Part shown: positions 51,295 through 60,146 of the stretch, in pieces
Layout: every line of letters begins with the position of its first letter
Position numbering within the stretch: the first letter of the stretch is position 1
DNA from: Pseudomonas viridiflava
Lineage (GTDB): Bacteria > Pseudomonadota > Gammaproteobacteria > Pseudomonadales > Pseudomonadaceae
Assembly (NCBI RefSeq): GCF_900589395.1
Contig: NZ_UUIS01000096.1
Span: 62,001-126,000, forward strand
Length of the DNA stretch: 64,000 nt
Reading direction: 5' to 3'
Translations under genes and position numbers: made by a program
The notes under the pieces: model-generated
Database searches by the model: none
Told to the model about the DNA's origin: nothing
The model's input: the letters and a program-made list of their open reading frames with translations, nothing else

Positions 51295-52995
51295 GTGAAA
51301 ACTGCCAGCCCTTCCGGTTCCTCTGCCGCGCCCTCGAACGAGGGGGCGATCTTGCCGGCGTACCAGCCCAATCGCTGGGGCGCGCACCTGCAAACCCTGG
51401 CCGGGCTGTTCTGGCTGATGCAGGCCGGTGTGCTGGCGTGGACGGTACAAGGGCTGCTGGACGGGCGCGGCATGGCGGTGGTCTGGCCGGCGGCGCTGGC
51501 GCTGCTGGGGCTGGGCGCGCTGCGCACCTTGAGCGACGCCTGGGGCGGGCGCTTGCTGTATCGCACCGCACGCCAGTACCTCAGCACCGTGCGTGCACAC
51601 GCTGTCACCGCACTGGCCGACCGTTCGCCGCTGGACACCCGGCGTGCGCCGTCGGGCCTGGCCGCCAGTGTGCTGGCCGAGCAAGCCGAGGCGCTGCTGC
51701 CTTATCTGGTGCGCTACCTGCCGGTGCGGCAACGGCTGATGACCCTGCCGGTCGTGATTGTGCTGGCGGTGGCCTGGTTCAGTTGGCTGGCGGCGCTGGT
51801 GCTGCTGTTGGCCGCGCCGCTGATTCCGCTGTTCATGGCCCTGGTGGGCTGGCGTGCCAAGGCCGCCAGCGAGGCGCAGTGGCTTGAAACCGGCAACATG
51901 AATGCCTTTCTGCTCGACCGTTTGCGCGGCTTGAGCACCTTGCGGGCCTTCGCCGCCGTCGAGGCCACCGCCGAGCGCTTGCAGGCTTCGTCGCTGTCGC
52001 TGCGACAGCGCACGATGCGCGTGTTGCGCATCGCCTTTCTGTCGTCAGCGGTGCTGGAATTGTTCTCGGCCCTGGGCGTGGCGCTGGTGGCGGTGTATAT
52101 CGGCTTTCACCTGTTGGGCTATCTGCCGTTCGGTGCCTGGGGCCAGACCCTGAGCCTGGGGCAGGGCCTGTTTGTGTTGTTGCTGGCGCCGAGCTTTTTC
52201 GAGCCGTTGCGCGACCTGTCGGCGGTCTGGCACGACCGCGCCTCGGGCGTGACCGCCTTGCAGGCGCTGGAGGCGCTGAGCGAGCGCGGCACCGCCTTGC
52301 CGCCTGCCGCGCCGGTCGATTCACGGGCGCCGGGTCTGGTTGTGCATATGCAGGGGGTCAGCGTTCGTCATGCGGGTGCGGCACAGCCGGCCTTCGAGTC
52401 GTTGTCGTTGCAAGTGGCCGAGGGCGAGCACCTGGCGATCACCGGCCCCAGTGGCGGTGGCAAATCCACCGTGCTGGCGACCATCGCTGGCCTGTTGCCG
52501 TTGCAGGCCGGCCACCTGAGCCTGAATGTGGCGCCGGGCGCCATGGGCTGGATCGGCCAGAAGCCGCACACCTTTGCCGGGTCCGTGCACGACAACGTGG
52601 CGCTGGGACGGCCGGGCGTGGACCGTGCGGCGGTCGAGGCAGCGCTGGACCAGGCGTGCCTGGCGCAGGTCGGGCAGGCCCGTGCCGGGCAGGTGCTGGG
52701 TGAGGGCGGACAGGGCTTGTCGGGGGGCGAGGCGGTGCGCTTGTCATTGGCGCGGGTGGCGGCCGACCCGTCGATCCGGCTGATCCTGGCCGACGAACCC
52801 ACCGCCCACCTGGACCGGCAGAGCGCGTTCGAGGTGATCCAGGCCCTGCTGCAACTGGCGCGCGGCCGCACCCTGATCGTCGCCACCCACGACCCGGTGC
52901 TGGCCGCTGCGATGCAGCGCCAGGTGCCGCTGCAAACACTGTGTCAGGCTTCTGTCGCTGGCCCGGTCAAGGCCGTGGATGAGGTGCTGTCATGA
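51295..52995 (+). CDS. cydD: Thiol-reductant ABC exporter subunit CydD
   Basis: A 566-residue ABC exporter half: membrane domain (about 1-330, six spans) and ATPase domain with Walker A GPSGGGKSTV, signature LSGGEAVRLSLARV and Walker B LILADEPTAHL. CydDC exports glutathione/cysteine to the periplasm and is needed to assemble cytochrome bd. GTG start at 51295 is weakly supported (another GTG at 51253). First gene of cydDCABX; cydC starts inside its stop (ATGA). Confidence 0.9.
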   Translation: MKTASPSGSSAAPSNEGAILPAYQPNRWGAHLQTLAGLFWLMQAGVLAWTVQGLLDGRGMAVVWPAALALLGLGALRTLSDAWGGRLLYRTARQYLSTVRAHAVTALADRSPLDTRRAPSGLAASVLAEQAEALLPYLVRYLPVRQRLMTLPVVIVLAVAWFSWLAALVLLLAAPLIPLFMALVGWRAKAASEAQWLETGNMNAFLLDRLRGLSTLRAFAAVEATAERLQASSLSLRQRTMRVLRIAFLSSAVLELFSALGVALVAVYIGFHLLGYLPFGAWGQTLSLGQGLFVLLLAPSFFEPLRDLSAVWHDRASGVTALQALEALSERGTALPPAAPVDSRAPGLVVHMQGVSVRHAGAAQPAFESLSLQVAEGEHLAITGPSGGGKSTVLATIAGLLPLQAGHLSLNVAPGAMGWIGQKPHTFAGSVHDNVALGRPGVDRAAVEAALDQACLAQVGQARAGQVLGEGGQGLSGGEAVRLSLARVAADPSIRLILADEPTAHLDRQSAFEVIQALLQLARGRTLIVATHDPVLAAAMQRQVPLQTLCQASVAGPVKAVDEVLS

Positions 52996-54692
52996 GCCTC
53001 CGTGCGTTCGATGCACTGTTGCCGGTCGCCCGTCTGTTCTGGCAGGCACGCGGCCGGTTGTTGCTGGCAGGCGCCGGGCTGGCGGCGCTTACCGTGCTGT
53101 TCGGCATGGCGCTGCTGGGGCTGTCGGGCTGGTTCATCAGTGCCACGGCGATTGCCGGCCTGAGTGCGGCCACCGCGCTGGCCTTCGATGTGTTCATGCC
53201 CTCGGCCGGGATTCGCTTGTTCACCCTGGGCCGCACCGCCGCCCGTTATGGCGAGCGCCTGGCCACCCACGACGCGACCCTGGCGGTGCTGGCGGCGTTG
53301 CGTGTGCGGCTGTTCATCGGCTGGGCACAGCCGCAGGCCGCCCGCGAGCTGGCCTTGCGCCCGGCCCGGCTGCTGTTTCGCCTGACCGGCGACATCGATG
53401 CACTGGATTCCCTGTACCTGCGCGTGCTGGTGCCGCTGCTGTCGGCATTCGCCGCGATTCTGGCCGCGGCGCTGACGCTGGGGTTGATCAATGTCGGCCT
53501 GGGACTGGCCGTGTTGCTGTTGATGAGCCTGGTCACGCTGATGGTGCTGCGCAGCACCTGGCGGGGGGCGCTGCGTCCGGCTCAGGCGCGGGCCCGGGCC
53601 ACTGAAACCCTGCGTGCCCAGGCCGCCGACCTGGTGGCAGGGCAGACCGAATTGTTGATGGCCGGGCGCTTGCCGGCGCAATGCGAACGCCTGCGCCAGA
53701 CCGATGCGCGCCTGGCCCGCTGCGACGACCGCCTCAATGCGCTGGACAACCGCGCCGCCGTGGCTTTCGGCCTGTTGAGCACGGTGTTGCTGGCATTGAC
53801 CGTGCTGGTCAGCGGCTGGCTGGTGTCGACCCGGGTCATCGAGGTGCCGGTCGCGGTGCTGGCGGTGCTGGTTGCCCTGACCATGACCGAGCCGCTGGCG
53901 GCCCTGCGCCGGGGCGCGCTGGAGCTGGGCCGTACCACCCTGGCGGCGCGAAGGGTCGGACCGGTCTTGGCCACCGACCTGCCAGCGCCCATGCCTGCTG
54001 AGCCGCCGGCCTCTGATCAACCTGTACGTGTGCAGCAGGTTCACGTTCGCCATCCTGGCGCGGCACAGGATTGCCTGCACGGCATCGACCTGCAGCTCAA
54101 GGCCGGCGAGCGGGTGGCCTTGGTGGGCAGCAGCGGCGCGGGCAAGTCGTCACTGATGGCGCTGCTGACCGGCGAATTGCCGGCCCGCCTCGGCCGCGTG
54201 CAGATGGGCAACCCTTACGGCTGGCTGACCCAGCGCACCGAACTGTTCCAGGACAGCGTACGCGACAACCTGCTGCTGGCCTGTCCACACGCCGGCGACG
54301 ACCAGCTCAGGCAAGCGCTGACCCATGCCGGGCTGGCCGACACATTGCGCGCCTGGCCCGCCGGGCTCGACACCCGGCTGGGCGAAGGCGGCCTGGGCGT
54401 GTCCGGTGGCCAGGCCCGGCGCCTGGCGCTGGCCCGCCTGCTGCTGCGCGAGGCGTCAGTGTGGCTGCTCGATGAACCCAGTGAAGGGCTCGATGCCGAC
54501 ACCGCAGCCGATGTGCTGCGCCAGCTCGACCGGCTGGGCCAGGGCCGAACCTGGTTGCTGGCCACCCATTTGCGCCGCGAGGCGGCTCTGGCCGACCGGC
54601 TGGTGATGCTGCACGGCGGGCGTGTGATCGCCGCCTGGCCACGCGGCAGCGCCGGTTATGACGCCGCCCTGGCCGGGCTGCGCCCCGACTGA
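52992..54692 (+). CDS. cydC: Thiol-reductant ABC exporter subunit CydC
   Basis: A 566-residue partner of CydD with six membrane spans and an ATPase domain: Walker A GSSGAGKSSL, signature VSGGQARRLALARL and Walker B VWLLDEPSEGLD. The heterodimer exports low-molecular thiols, and loss abolishes bd oxidase maturation in other bacteria. Overlaps cydD by four bases; cydA follows after 49 bases with its own GGAG site. Confidence 0.92.
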   Translation: MSLRAFDALLPVARLFWQARGRLLLAGAGLAALTVLFGMALLGLSGWFISATAIAGLSAATALAFDVFMPSAGIRLFTLGRTAARYGERLATHDATLAVLAALRVRLFIGWAQPQAARELALRPARLLFRLTGDIDALDSLYLRVLVPLLSAFAAILAAALTLGLINVGLGLAVLLLMSLVTLMVLRSTWRGALRPAQARARATETLRAQAADLVAGQTELLMAGRLPAQCERLRQTDARLARCDDRLNALDNRAAVAFGLLSTVLLALTVLVSGWLVSTRVIEVPVAVLAVLVALTMTEPLAALRRGALELGRTTLAARRVGPVLATDLPAPMPAEPPASDQPVRVQQVHVRHPGAAQDCLHGIDLQLKAGERVALVGSSGAGKSSLMALLTGELPARLGRVQMGNPYGWLTQRTELFQDSVRDNLLLACPHAGDDQLRQALTHAGLADTLRAWPAGLDTRLGEGGLGVSGGQARRLALARLLLREASVWLLDEPSEGLDADTAADVLRQLDRLGQGRTWLLATHLRREAALADRLVMLHGGRVIAAWPRGSAGYDAALAGLRPD

Positions 54693-54741
54693 ACCGACCC
54701 GTTTTCGATGACTTGAATGTAACCTTCTGGAGATAAAGGGC

Positions 54742-56340
54742 ATGGACCTGGACATTGTCAGTCTGTCGCGATTGCAGTTCGCGCTGACGGCGCTCTACCA
54801 CTTTTTATTCGTGCCGCTGACGCTGGGGCTGTCGATCCTGCTGGCCATCATGGAGACCCTCCATGTGATGACCGGCCGGGTGATCTGGCGACAGATGACG
54901 CGTTTCTGGGGCGTGTTGTTCGGCATCAACTTCGCCATCGGCGTGTCCACCGGACTGGTCATGGAGTTTCAGTTCGGCATGAACTGGAGCTACTACAGCC
55001 ACTACGTGGGTGACATTTTCGGCGCGCCGCTGGCCATCGAAGGGCTGATGGCGTTCTTCCTGGAAGCGACCTTCATCGGCCTGTTCTTCTTTGGCTGGGA
55101 CAAGCTCAGCCCGGTCAAGCATTTACTGGTGACGTGGCTGATGGCGCTGGGCACCAACCTGTCGGCGCTGTGGATTCTGATCGCCAACGGCTGGATGCAG
55201 AACCCGGTGGGCGCGGCGTTCAACCCGCAGACCATGCGCATGGAAGTCAGCGATTTCTATGCTGTGCTGACCAACCCGGTCGCCCAGGCCAAGTTCGTGC
55301 ACACCGTGTCGGCCGGCTATGTATGCGGTGCGATCTTCGTGCTGGGCATTTCGGCGCTGTACCTGCTCAAGGGCCGGCATGTGGAACTGGCCAAGCGCTC
55401 GATGACCGTGGCGGCCTCCTTTGGCCTGGCCGCCTCGTTGTCGGTGGTGGTGCTGGGTGACGAGAGCGGTTACCTGTCCAGCGAACACCAGAAGATGAAG
55501 CTGGCCGCCATCGAGGCGATGTGGGAAACCGAGCCGGCCCCGGCGGCGTTCACGGCCATCGGCTTTCCTGACCAGGCCGCGCGGGAAACCCATTACGCCA
55601 TTCACATTCCCTGGGTCATGGGCCTGATCGGCACGCGCTCGCTGGACACCGAGATGCCGGGTATCAAGGAACTGGTGGTCAGCGCCGAGGCGCGTATCCG
55701 CCGTGGCATCCTGGCCTACGATGCGCTGGAAAACATCCGCGCCGAAGGATCGACCACAACCATTGCGCCGGCCCTGAAAGAAGCCTTCGAAACCAACGGC
55801 AGCGAGCTGGGCTATGCCTTGCTGCTCAAGCGCTATGTCGACGACCCGCGCCAGGCCTCCGAGGCGCAGATTGCCAAGGCGGCCTGGGACACGGTGCCGC
55901 AAGTGGCGCCGCTGTTCTGGTCGTTCCGGGTCATGGTGGTGCTGGGCATGTTCTTTATCGTGCTGACTGCCACGTTCTTCTGGCTGTCGGCACGCCATCG
56001 CCTGGACCAGCACCGCTGGCTGCTCAAGCTGGCGGTCTGCGCCATTCCGCTGCCGTGGGTGGCCATCGAGGCCGGCTGGCTGGTGGCCGAGTACGGTCGC
56101 CAGCCCTGGGTCATCGAAGGCGTGCTGCCCACCGCCGTGGCCGTGTCCAACCTGGGGGTGAAAACCCTGTTGCTGACCATCGCCGGCTTCGTGGCGATCT
56201 ACAGCGTGCTGCTGGTGATCGAGCTCAAGCTGATGATCAAGGCCATCCAGCACGGCCCGGACCCGGAGCCGGCCCAGGCGAGCGTCGCCATCCCGGCCGC
56301 GCCGGCCACCCGTCAGCCTGCCCCTGTCCTTGCGGAGTGA
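54742..56340 (+). CDS. cydA: Cytochrome bd ubiquinol oxidase subunit I (long Q-loop type)
   Basis: A 532-residue CydA closely parallel to E. coli CydA over its whole length (SLSRLQFALTALYHFLFVPL, MEFQFGTN-like MEFQFGMNWSYYSHYVGD, NGWMQNPVGAAFN, VVLGDESGYLSS). It has the long quinol-binding loop (about residues 250-390), not the short loop of the cyanide-insensitive CioA oxidase usual in pseudomonads. Heme b558 axial His is near residue 186-190 and the proximal b595 His is His20. It reduces oxygen with high affinity without pumping. Confidence 0.94.
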   Translation: MDLDIVSLSRLQFALTALYHFLFVPLTLGLSILLAIMETLHVMTGRVIWRQMTRFWGVLFGINFAIGVSTGLVMEFQFGMNWSYYSHYVGDIFGAPLAIEGLMAFFLEATFIGLFFFGWDKLSPVKHLLVTWLMALGTNLSALWILIANGWMQNPVGAAFNPQTMRMEVSDFYAVLTNPVAQAKFVHTVSAGYVCGAIFVLGISALYLLKGRHVELAKRSMTVAASFGLAASLSVVVLGDESGYLSSEHQKMKLAAIEAMWETEPAPAAFTAIGFPDQAARETHYAIHIPWVMGLIGTRSLDTEMPGIKELVVSAEARIRRGILAYDALENIRAEGSTTTIAPALKEAFETNGSELGYALLLKRYVDDPRQASEAQIAKAAWDTVPQVAPLFWSFRVMVVLGMFFIVLTATFFWLSARHRLDQHRWLLKLAVCAIPLPWVAIEAGWLVAEYGRQPWVIEGVLPTAVAVSNLGVKTLLLTIAGFVAIYSVLLVIELKLMIKAIQHGPDPEPAQASVAIPAAPATRQPAPVLAE

Positions 56341-56344
56341 AACC

Positions 56345-57499
56345 ATGATCCTGCATGAGTTGCTGAACTACGACACCTTGCGTGTCATCTGGTGGGTGCT
56401 GCTGGGCACCTTGCTGATCGGCTTTGCCGTGATGGACGGCTTCGACCTGGGCACCGGCGCACTGTTGCCCTTCATCGGCAAGACCGACCTTGAGCGGCGG
56501 GTGATCATCAACGCCGTGGGCCCGACCTGGGAAGGCAACCAGGTGTGGCTGGTGCTGGGCGGCGGGGCGATTTTCGCGGCCTGGCCGCAGCTGTACGCGG
56601 TGTCGTTCTCGGGCTTTTACCTGGCGATGTTCGTCATCCTGGTGGCGCTGATCCTGCGTCCGGTGGCGTTCAAGTACCGCAGCAAGCGCGAATCGAAAAC
56701 CTGGCGCAGCGCCTGGGACTGGGCGCTGTTCGTCGGTGGCTTCGTGCCGGCGCTGATCAGCGGCGTGGCGGTGGGCAACGTGCTGGTCGGCGTGCCGTTT
56801 CGCCTGACCCCGGACATGCACATTCACTACGACGGCACCTTCTTTAGCCTGCTCAATCCCTTTGCCGTGCTCTGCGGGCTGGTCTCGGTAAGCATGCTGG
56901 TGACCCACGGCGCCGCCTGGCTGCGGATCAAGACCGACGGCGCTGTCGCCGCCCGTGCCCGCACCGTGGGCAGCATCAGCGCCCTGCTGACGGTGGTGCT
57001 GTACGCGGTGGCAGGGCTGGCGCTGTGGACCTGGATCGACGGCTACAGCATCACCTCGACGATCAACCCGACCGGCCCGTCGAACCCGCTGTTCAAGACC
57101 GCCGTGGTGGGCGAGGGCGTCTGGTTCCAGAATTACGCCCGGCATGGCTGGACCCTGATCGCACCGGCCCTGGGCTTTATCGGCATGTTGCTGGCCTTCG
57201 TGCTGATGCGCGCCCGGCGCGACAACCTGACGATCCTGGCCAGCGGCCTGGGCATCGCCGGCATCATCGTCTCGGTGGGCGCCTCGATGTTCCCGTTCAT
57301 CCTGCCCTCGACGGTGGATGCGCGTTTCAGCCTGACCGTCTGGGACTCGTCCAGCAGCCACATGACCCTGTTCATCATGCTGGTCAGCACCGCGATCTTT
57401 CTGCCGCTGATCCTGGCCTACACCACCTGGGTCTACAAGGTGCTGTGGGGCAAGGTCGACACGGCCGGCATCGAAGACCCCAGCAAACACGCTTATTGA
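56345..57499 (+). CDS. cydB: Cytochrome bd ubiquinol oxidase subunit II
   Basis: A 384-residue CydB: MDGFDLGTGALLPF, AVGPTWEGNQVWLVLGGGA, ALWTWIDGYSITS and KHAY near the end. It forms the heterodimer with CydA, stabilising the heme sites. It starts four bases after the cydA stop and is followed 12 bases later by cydX, so the three are one translational block. Confidence 0.95.
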   Translation: MILHELLNYDTLRVIWWVLLGTLLIGFAVMDGFDLGTGALLPFIGKTDLERRVIINAVGPTWEGNQVWLVLGGGAIFAAWPQLYAVSFSGFYLAMFVILVALILRPVAFKYRSKRESKTWRSAWDWALFVGGFVPALISGVAVGNVLVGVPFRLTPDMHIHYDGTFFSLLNPFAVLCGLVSVSMLVTHGAAWLRIKTDGAVAARARTVGSISALLTVVLYAVAGLALWTWIDGYSITSTINPTGPSNPLFKTAVVGEGVWFQNYARHGWTLIAPALGFIGMLLAFVLMRARRDNLTILASGLGIAGIIVSVGASMFPFILPSTVDARFSLTVWDSSSSHMTLFIMLVSTAIFLPLILAYTTWVYKVLWGKVDTAGIEDPSKHAY

Positions 57500-57511
57500 G
57501 AGGAGATGACT

Positions 57512-57628
57512 ATGTGGTATTTCGCCTGGCTGCTCGGCCTGCCCCTGGCCGCCGCCTTTGCCGTGCTCAACGGCATGTGGTACGAGATGACTGAAGACAA
57601 GAACGCAGGCACTCATCACAAGACATGA
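57512..57628 (+). CDS. cydX: Cytochrome bd accessory peptide CydX
   Basis: A 38-residue single-span peptide starting MWYFAWLLGLPLAAAFAVLN followed by GMWYEM. This is the conserved CydX/YbgT pattern (MWYFAWILG-like start, Trp-Tyr-Glu after the span). CydX binds CydA and is needed for stable, active bd-I oxidase in E. coli. GAGAGGAG precedes the ATG. It is the last gene of cydDCABX and precedes repeat copy F. Confidence 0.93.
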   Translation: MWYFAWLLGLPLAAAFAVLNGMWYEMTEDKNAGTHHKT

Positions 57629-57652
57629 CCTGCTGAATGGGAGGCTCTTGTT

Positions 57653-57846
57653 GTAGGAGCGCGCTTGCCCGCGACCGGCTGCGTTAGCAGTCGTAAAATT
57701 GTGGCGTTTCGCAGATTTTGAAAGTGTTCACAGCCGTAAAATTGTGGCGTTTCGCAGATTTTGAAAGTGTTCACAGCCGTAAAATTGTGGCGTTTCATAG
57801 ATTTTGCGAGCGCTACGCACTCGGTCGCGGGCAAGCGCGCTCCTAC
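57653..57846. repeat. Palindromic intergenic repeat, copy F (194 bp, internally expanded)
   Basis: Arms are the standard GTAGGAGCGCGCTTGCCCGC and its reverse complement. The interior holds a 43-bp unit (starting GTAAAATTGTGGCG) at 57693 and 57736 and a third, diverging start at 57779. Two extra units explain the roughly 86-bp excess over the usual 109 bp. The right arm ends 19 bases before the ldhA start codon, so the ldhA promoter must lie inside or upstream of the element. Confidence 0.9.
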
Positions 57847-57865
57847 AAAGGTCTGGAGTTGTTTC

Positions 57866-58864
57866 ATGAAAATTGCTTTCTTCAGCGCCCAGCCCTATGA
57901 CCGGCGCTTTTTCGATCAGGCCCTGCAACGGGATTTTGCCGACGCGGGCCTTGAGTTCACTTACCTGGCTCCGACCCTGAGCGCCGACACCGTTGCCCTG
58001 GCCCAAGGCTTCGAGGCCATCTGTGTCTTCGTCAACGACCAGCTCGATGCCGGTGTGCTGGCCACGCTCAAGGGCTATGGTGTCAGCGCGATCCTGCTGC
58101 GCTGCGCCGGTTTCAATAACGTCGACCTGGACGCGGCCAAGCGCCTGGACCTTTTCGTCGCCCGGGTGCCGGGTTATTCACCCGAGGCTGTGGCCGAGCA
58201 CACTCTGGCACTGGTGATGACCCTCAACCGCCACACCCACCGCGCCTATAACCGTGTGCGTGAAGGCAACTTCATGCTCGACGGGCTGCTGGGTTTCAAC
58301 CTGCATGGCAAGACCGTAGGGATCATCGGCACCGGGCAGATCGGCCTGGCCACCGCGCGCATCTTCAAGGGCTTCGGTTGCCGGGTGATAGGGTTCGACC
58401 CGTTCCAGGTCGAGGCCTTCAAGGCACTGGGGGAGTACGTGACGCTGGAGCAACTGCTGCCCGCGGCGGACATCGTCAGCCTGCATTGCCCGCTGCTCGA
58501 CAGCACCCGCCATCTGATTCGCCACGAAACCCTGGCGCAGATGAAACCCGGCGCCATGCTGGTCAACACCTCGCGCGGCGCGCTGATCGACACCCTGGCG
58601 GTGATCGAAGCGCTCAAGTCCCGGCAACTTGGCGCTCTGGCCATCGACGTCTACGAGCAGGAGAGCCAGCTGTTCTTCCAGGACCGCTCGGGTGATCACA
58701 TCGACGACGAAGTGTTCCTGCGCCTGACCACCTTTTCCAACGTGCTGATCACCGGACACCAGGGGTTTTTCACCCGCGAGGCACTGGAGCAGATTGCGCA
58801 GGTAACGCTGGAAAACCTGCACTGCTTTACTGCGCGTGTGGCGTGTGAGAACCGGCTGGCCTGA
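57866..58864 (+). CDS. ldhA: D-lactate dehydrogenase (NAD-dependent, fermentative)
   Basis: A 332-residue D-2-hydroxyacid dehydrogenase of LdhA type. NAD-binding GIIGTGQIGLATARIF, catalytic arginine in VNTSRGALIDT, glutamate in DVYEQE and histidine in TGHQGFFT. It reduces pyruvate to D-lactate under oxygen limitation. The position after the ANR-linked cyd operon suits that. TGGAG lies 9 bases before the ATG. Confidence 0.93.
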   Translation: MKIAFFSAQPYDRRFFDQALQRDFADAGLEFTYLAPTLSADTVALAQGFEAICVFVNDQLDAGVLATLKGYGVSAILLRCAGFNNVDLDAAKRLDLFVARVPGYSPEAVAEHTLALVMTLNRHTHRAYNRVREGNFMLDGLLGFNLHGKTVGIIGTGQIGLATARIFKGFGCRVIGFDPFQVEAFKALGEYVTLEQLLPAADIVSLHCPLLDSTRHLIRHETLAQMKPGAMLVNTSRGALIDTLAVIEALKSRQLGALAIDVYEQESQLFFQDRSGDHIDDEVFLRLTTFSNVLITGHQGFFTREALEQIAQVTLENLHCFTARVACENRLA

Positions 58865-59345
58865 CGGGTGTAAAAAACGCCAGACTGCCTGGCAGGCCTG
58901 GAAACAGTGATTTTCTTGTACGGCTTTGCCGTATGGTTTTCGACAGGTTTACGCTCATCGGATATAAATAATTCAGTTGCGCGCTGCGGGACCGCGGCGC
59001 CTGTTTCATGCCCCTCAAGCGTTCTCGTCCTGCGAACGCTTACTTGGTAAATGGTCAATTCAAATCCCCTTCGCGACCCTCTAGGATGATGTTCACCGAC
59101 GGTTTCAAGAACAATAAAAGAGATCCGCGCATGTTCAGAAAGTCCGAACTTCATCCGCTTCACGCTCGATCGCTTGCCGGGCGCTTGCCGCTGGCCTGAA
59201 GCCTGATCGCCACACTCAACACTTCCCGACGCGTTGTTTATCCAGGGTCTGCCTGAACAGGTGGAAGGCCTGCCTGTGCCGGCGCCTTGGGTCACGAACA
59301 TGACGTGGGTTGTTTCATGTAGTTGCCATTATCCAGGGGGTCGAC
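58865..59345. other. Intergenic stretch with a hairpin and a signal-peptide-like relic
   Basis: No confident gene in about 480 bases. TACGGC-TTT-GCCGTA at 58919-58933 is a perfect short hairpin followed by TGGTTTT, perhaps the ldhA terminator. An open frame at 59089-59199 starts with a porin-like ribosome-binding context (ACAATAAAAGAGATC), then MFRKSELHPLHARSLAGRLP and a stop at 59197; after the stop the frame continues SLIATLN, as if a signal peptide were cut by a nonsense change. The rest is non-coding. The relic reading is weak. Confidence 0.4.
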
Positions 59346-60089
59346 ATGACCAGGCGTATCGCATTTGTGACCGGTGGCATGGGGGGTATCGGCACTGCCG
59401 TTTGCCAGCGTTTGCACAAGGAAGGCTTCGTGGTAGTGGCCGGGTGTGGCCCGGACTCGCCATTCAAGGCGCAGTGGCTGGAAAAGAACCGGGCGCTGGG
59501 CTTCGACTTTCAAGTCAGCGAGGGCAACGTCGCCAATTGGGAGTCCACGGTGGCGGCCTTCGAGAAGGTCAGGCGCGAGGTCGGGCCGATCGATGTGCTG
59601 GTCAATAACGCCGGCACCGCCAGCAACGTGGTGTTCCGCGACATGTCGCCTGCGGACTGGCAATTGGTGATCGATACCAACCTGAACTCGCTGTTCAACG
59701 TGACCCGGCAAGTGGTCGACGACATGGCCGCCCAGGGCTGGGGGCGCATCATCAATATCTCCACGGTCAATGCGCAACTGGGCCATGTCGGCCAGGTGAA
59801 CTACGCCACGGCCAAGTCTTCCATTCGGGGTTTCACCCGTGCGCTGGCCCGGGAAGTGGCCCATCGCGGCGTGACCGTCAACACCGTGTCGCCGGGGTTC
59901 ATCGGCACCGAGCGGCTCAAGTCCATCACCCATACGCAACTGATGGACAATTTGATCGAGAACATCCCCATGCGCCGCCTGGGCCGTCCCGAGGAAGTGG
60001 CGTCCATGTGCGCCTGGCTGGCCTCGCCAGACGCCTCGTTCGCCACCGGCGCCGACTTTGCCATCAATGGCGGCCTGTACATGTCCTGA
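59346..60089 (+). CDS. SDR-family oxidoreductase, acetoacetyl-CoA reductase-like
   Basis: A 247-residue short-chain dehydrogenase: cofactor motif TGGMGGIG at residues 8-15, NNAG, catalytic Tyr-x3-Lys in NYATAKSSIRG and a closing FAINGGLYMS. Overall order resembles PhbB (acetoacetyl-CoA reductase), but no phaC or thiolase is near. The following gene is a citrate-type transporter, so a hydroxy-acid substrate is equally possible. Start preceded by GGGGG. Confidence 0.85.
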   Translation: MTRRIAFVTGGMGGIGTAVCQRLHKEGFVVVAGCGPDSPFKAQWLEKNRALGFDFQVSEGNVANWESTVAAFEKVRREVGPIDVLVNNAGTASNVVFRDMSPADWQLVIDTNLNSLFNVTRQVVDDMAAQGWGRIINISTVNAQLGHVGQVNYATAKSSIRGFTRALAREVAHRGVTVNTVSPGFIGTERLKSITHTQLMDNLIENIPMRRLGRPEEVASMCAWLASPDASFATGADFAINGGLYMS

Positions 60090-60146
60090 GCCTTGCGGCG
60101 CCAGGGCTCGACGATAAAAACAATAACTACTGAGCAGGAGATAGCC

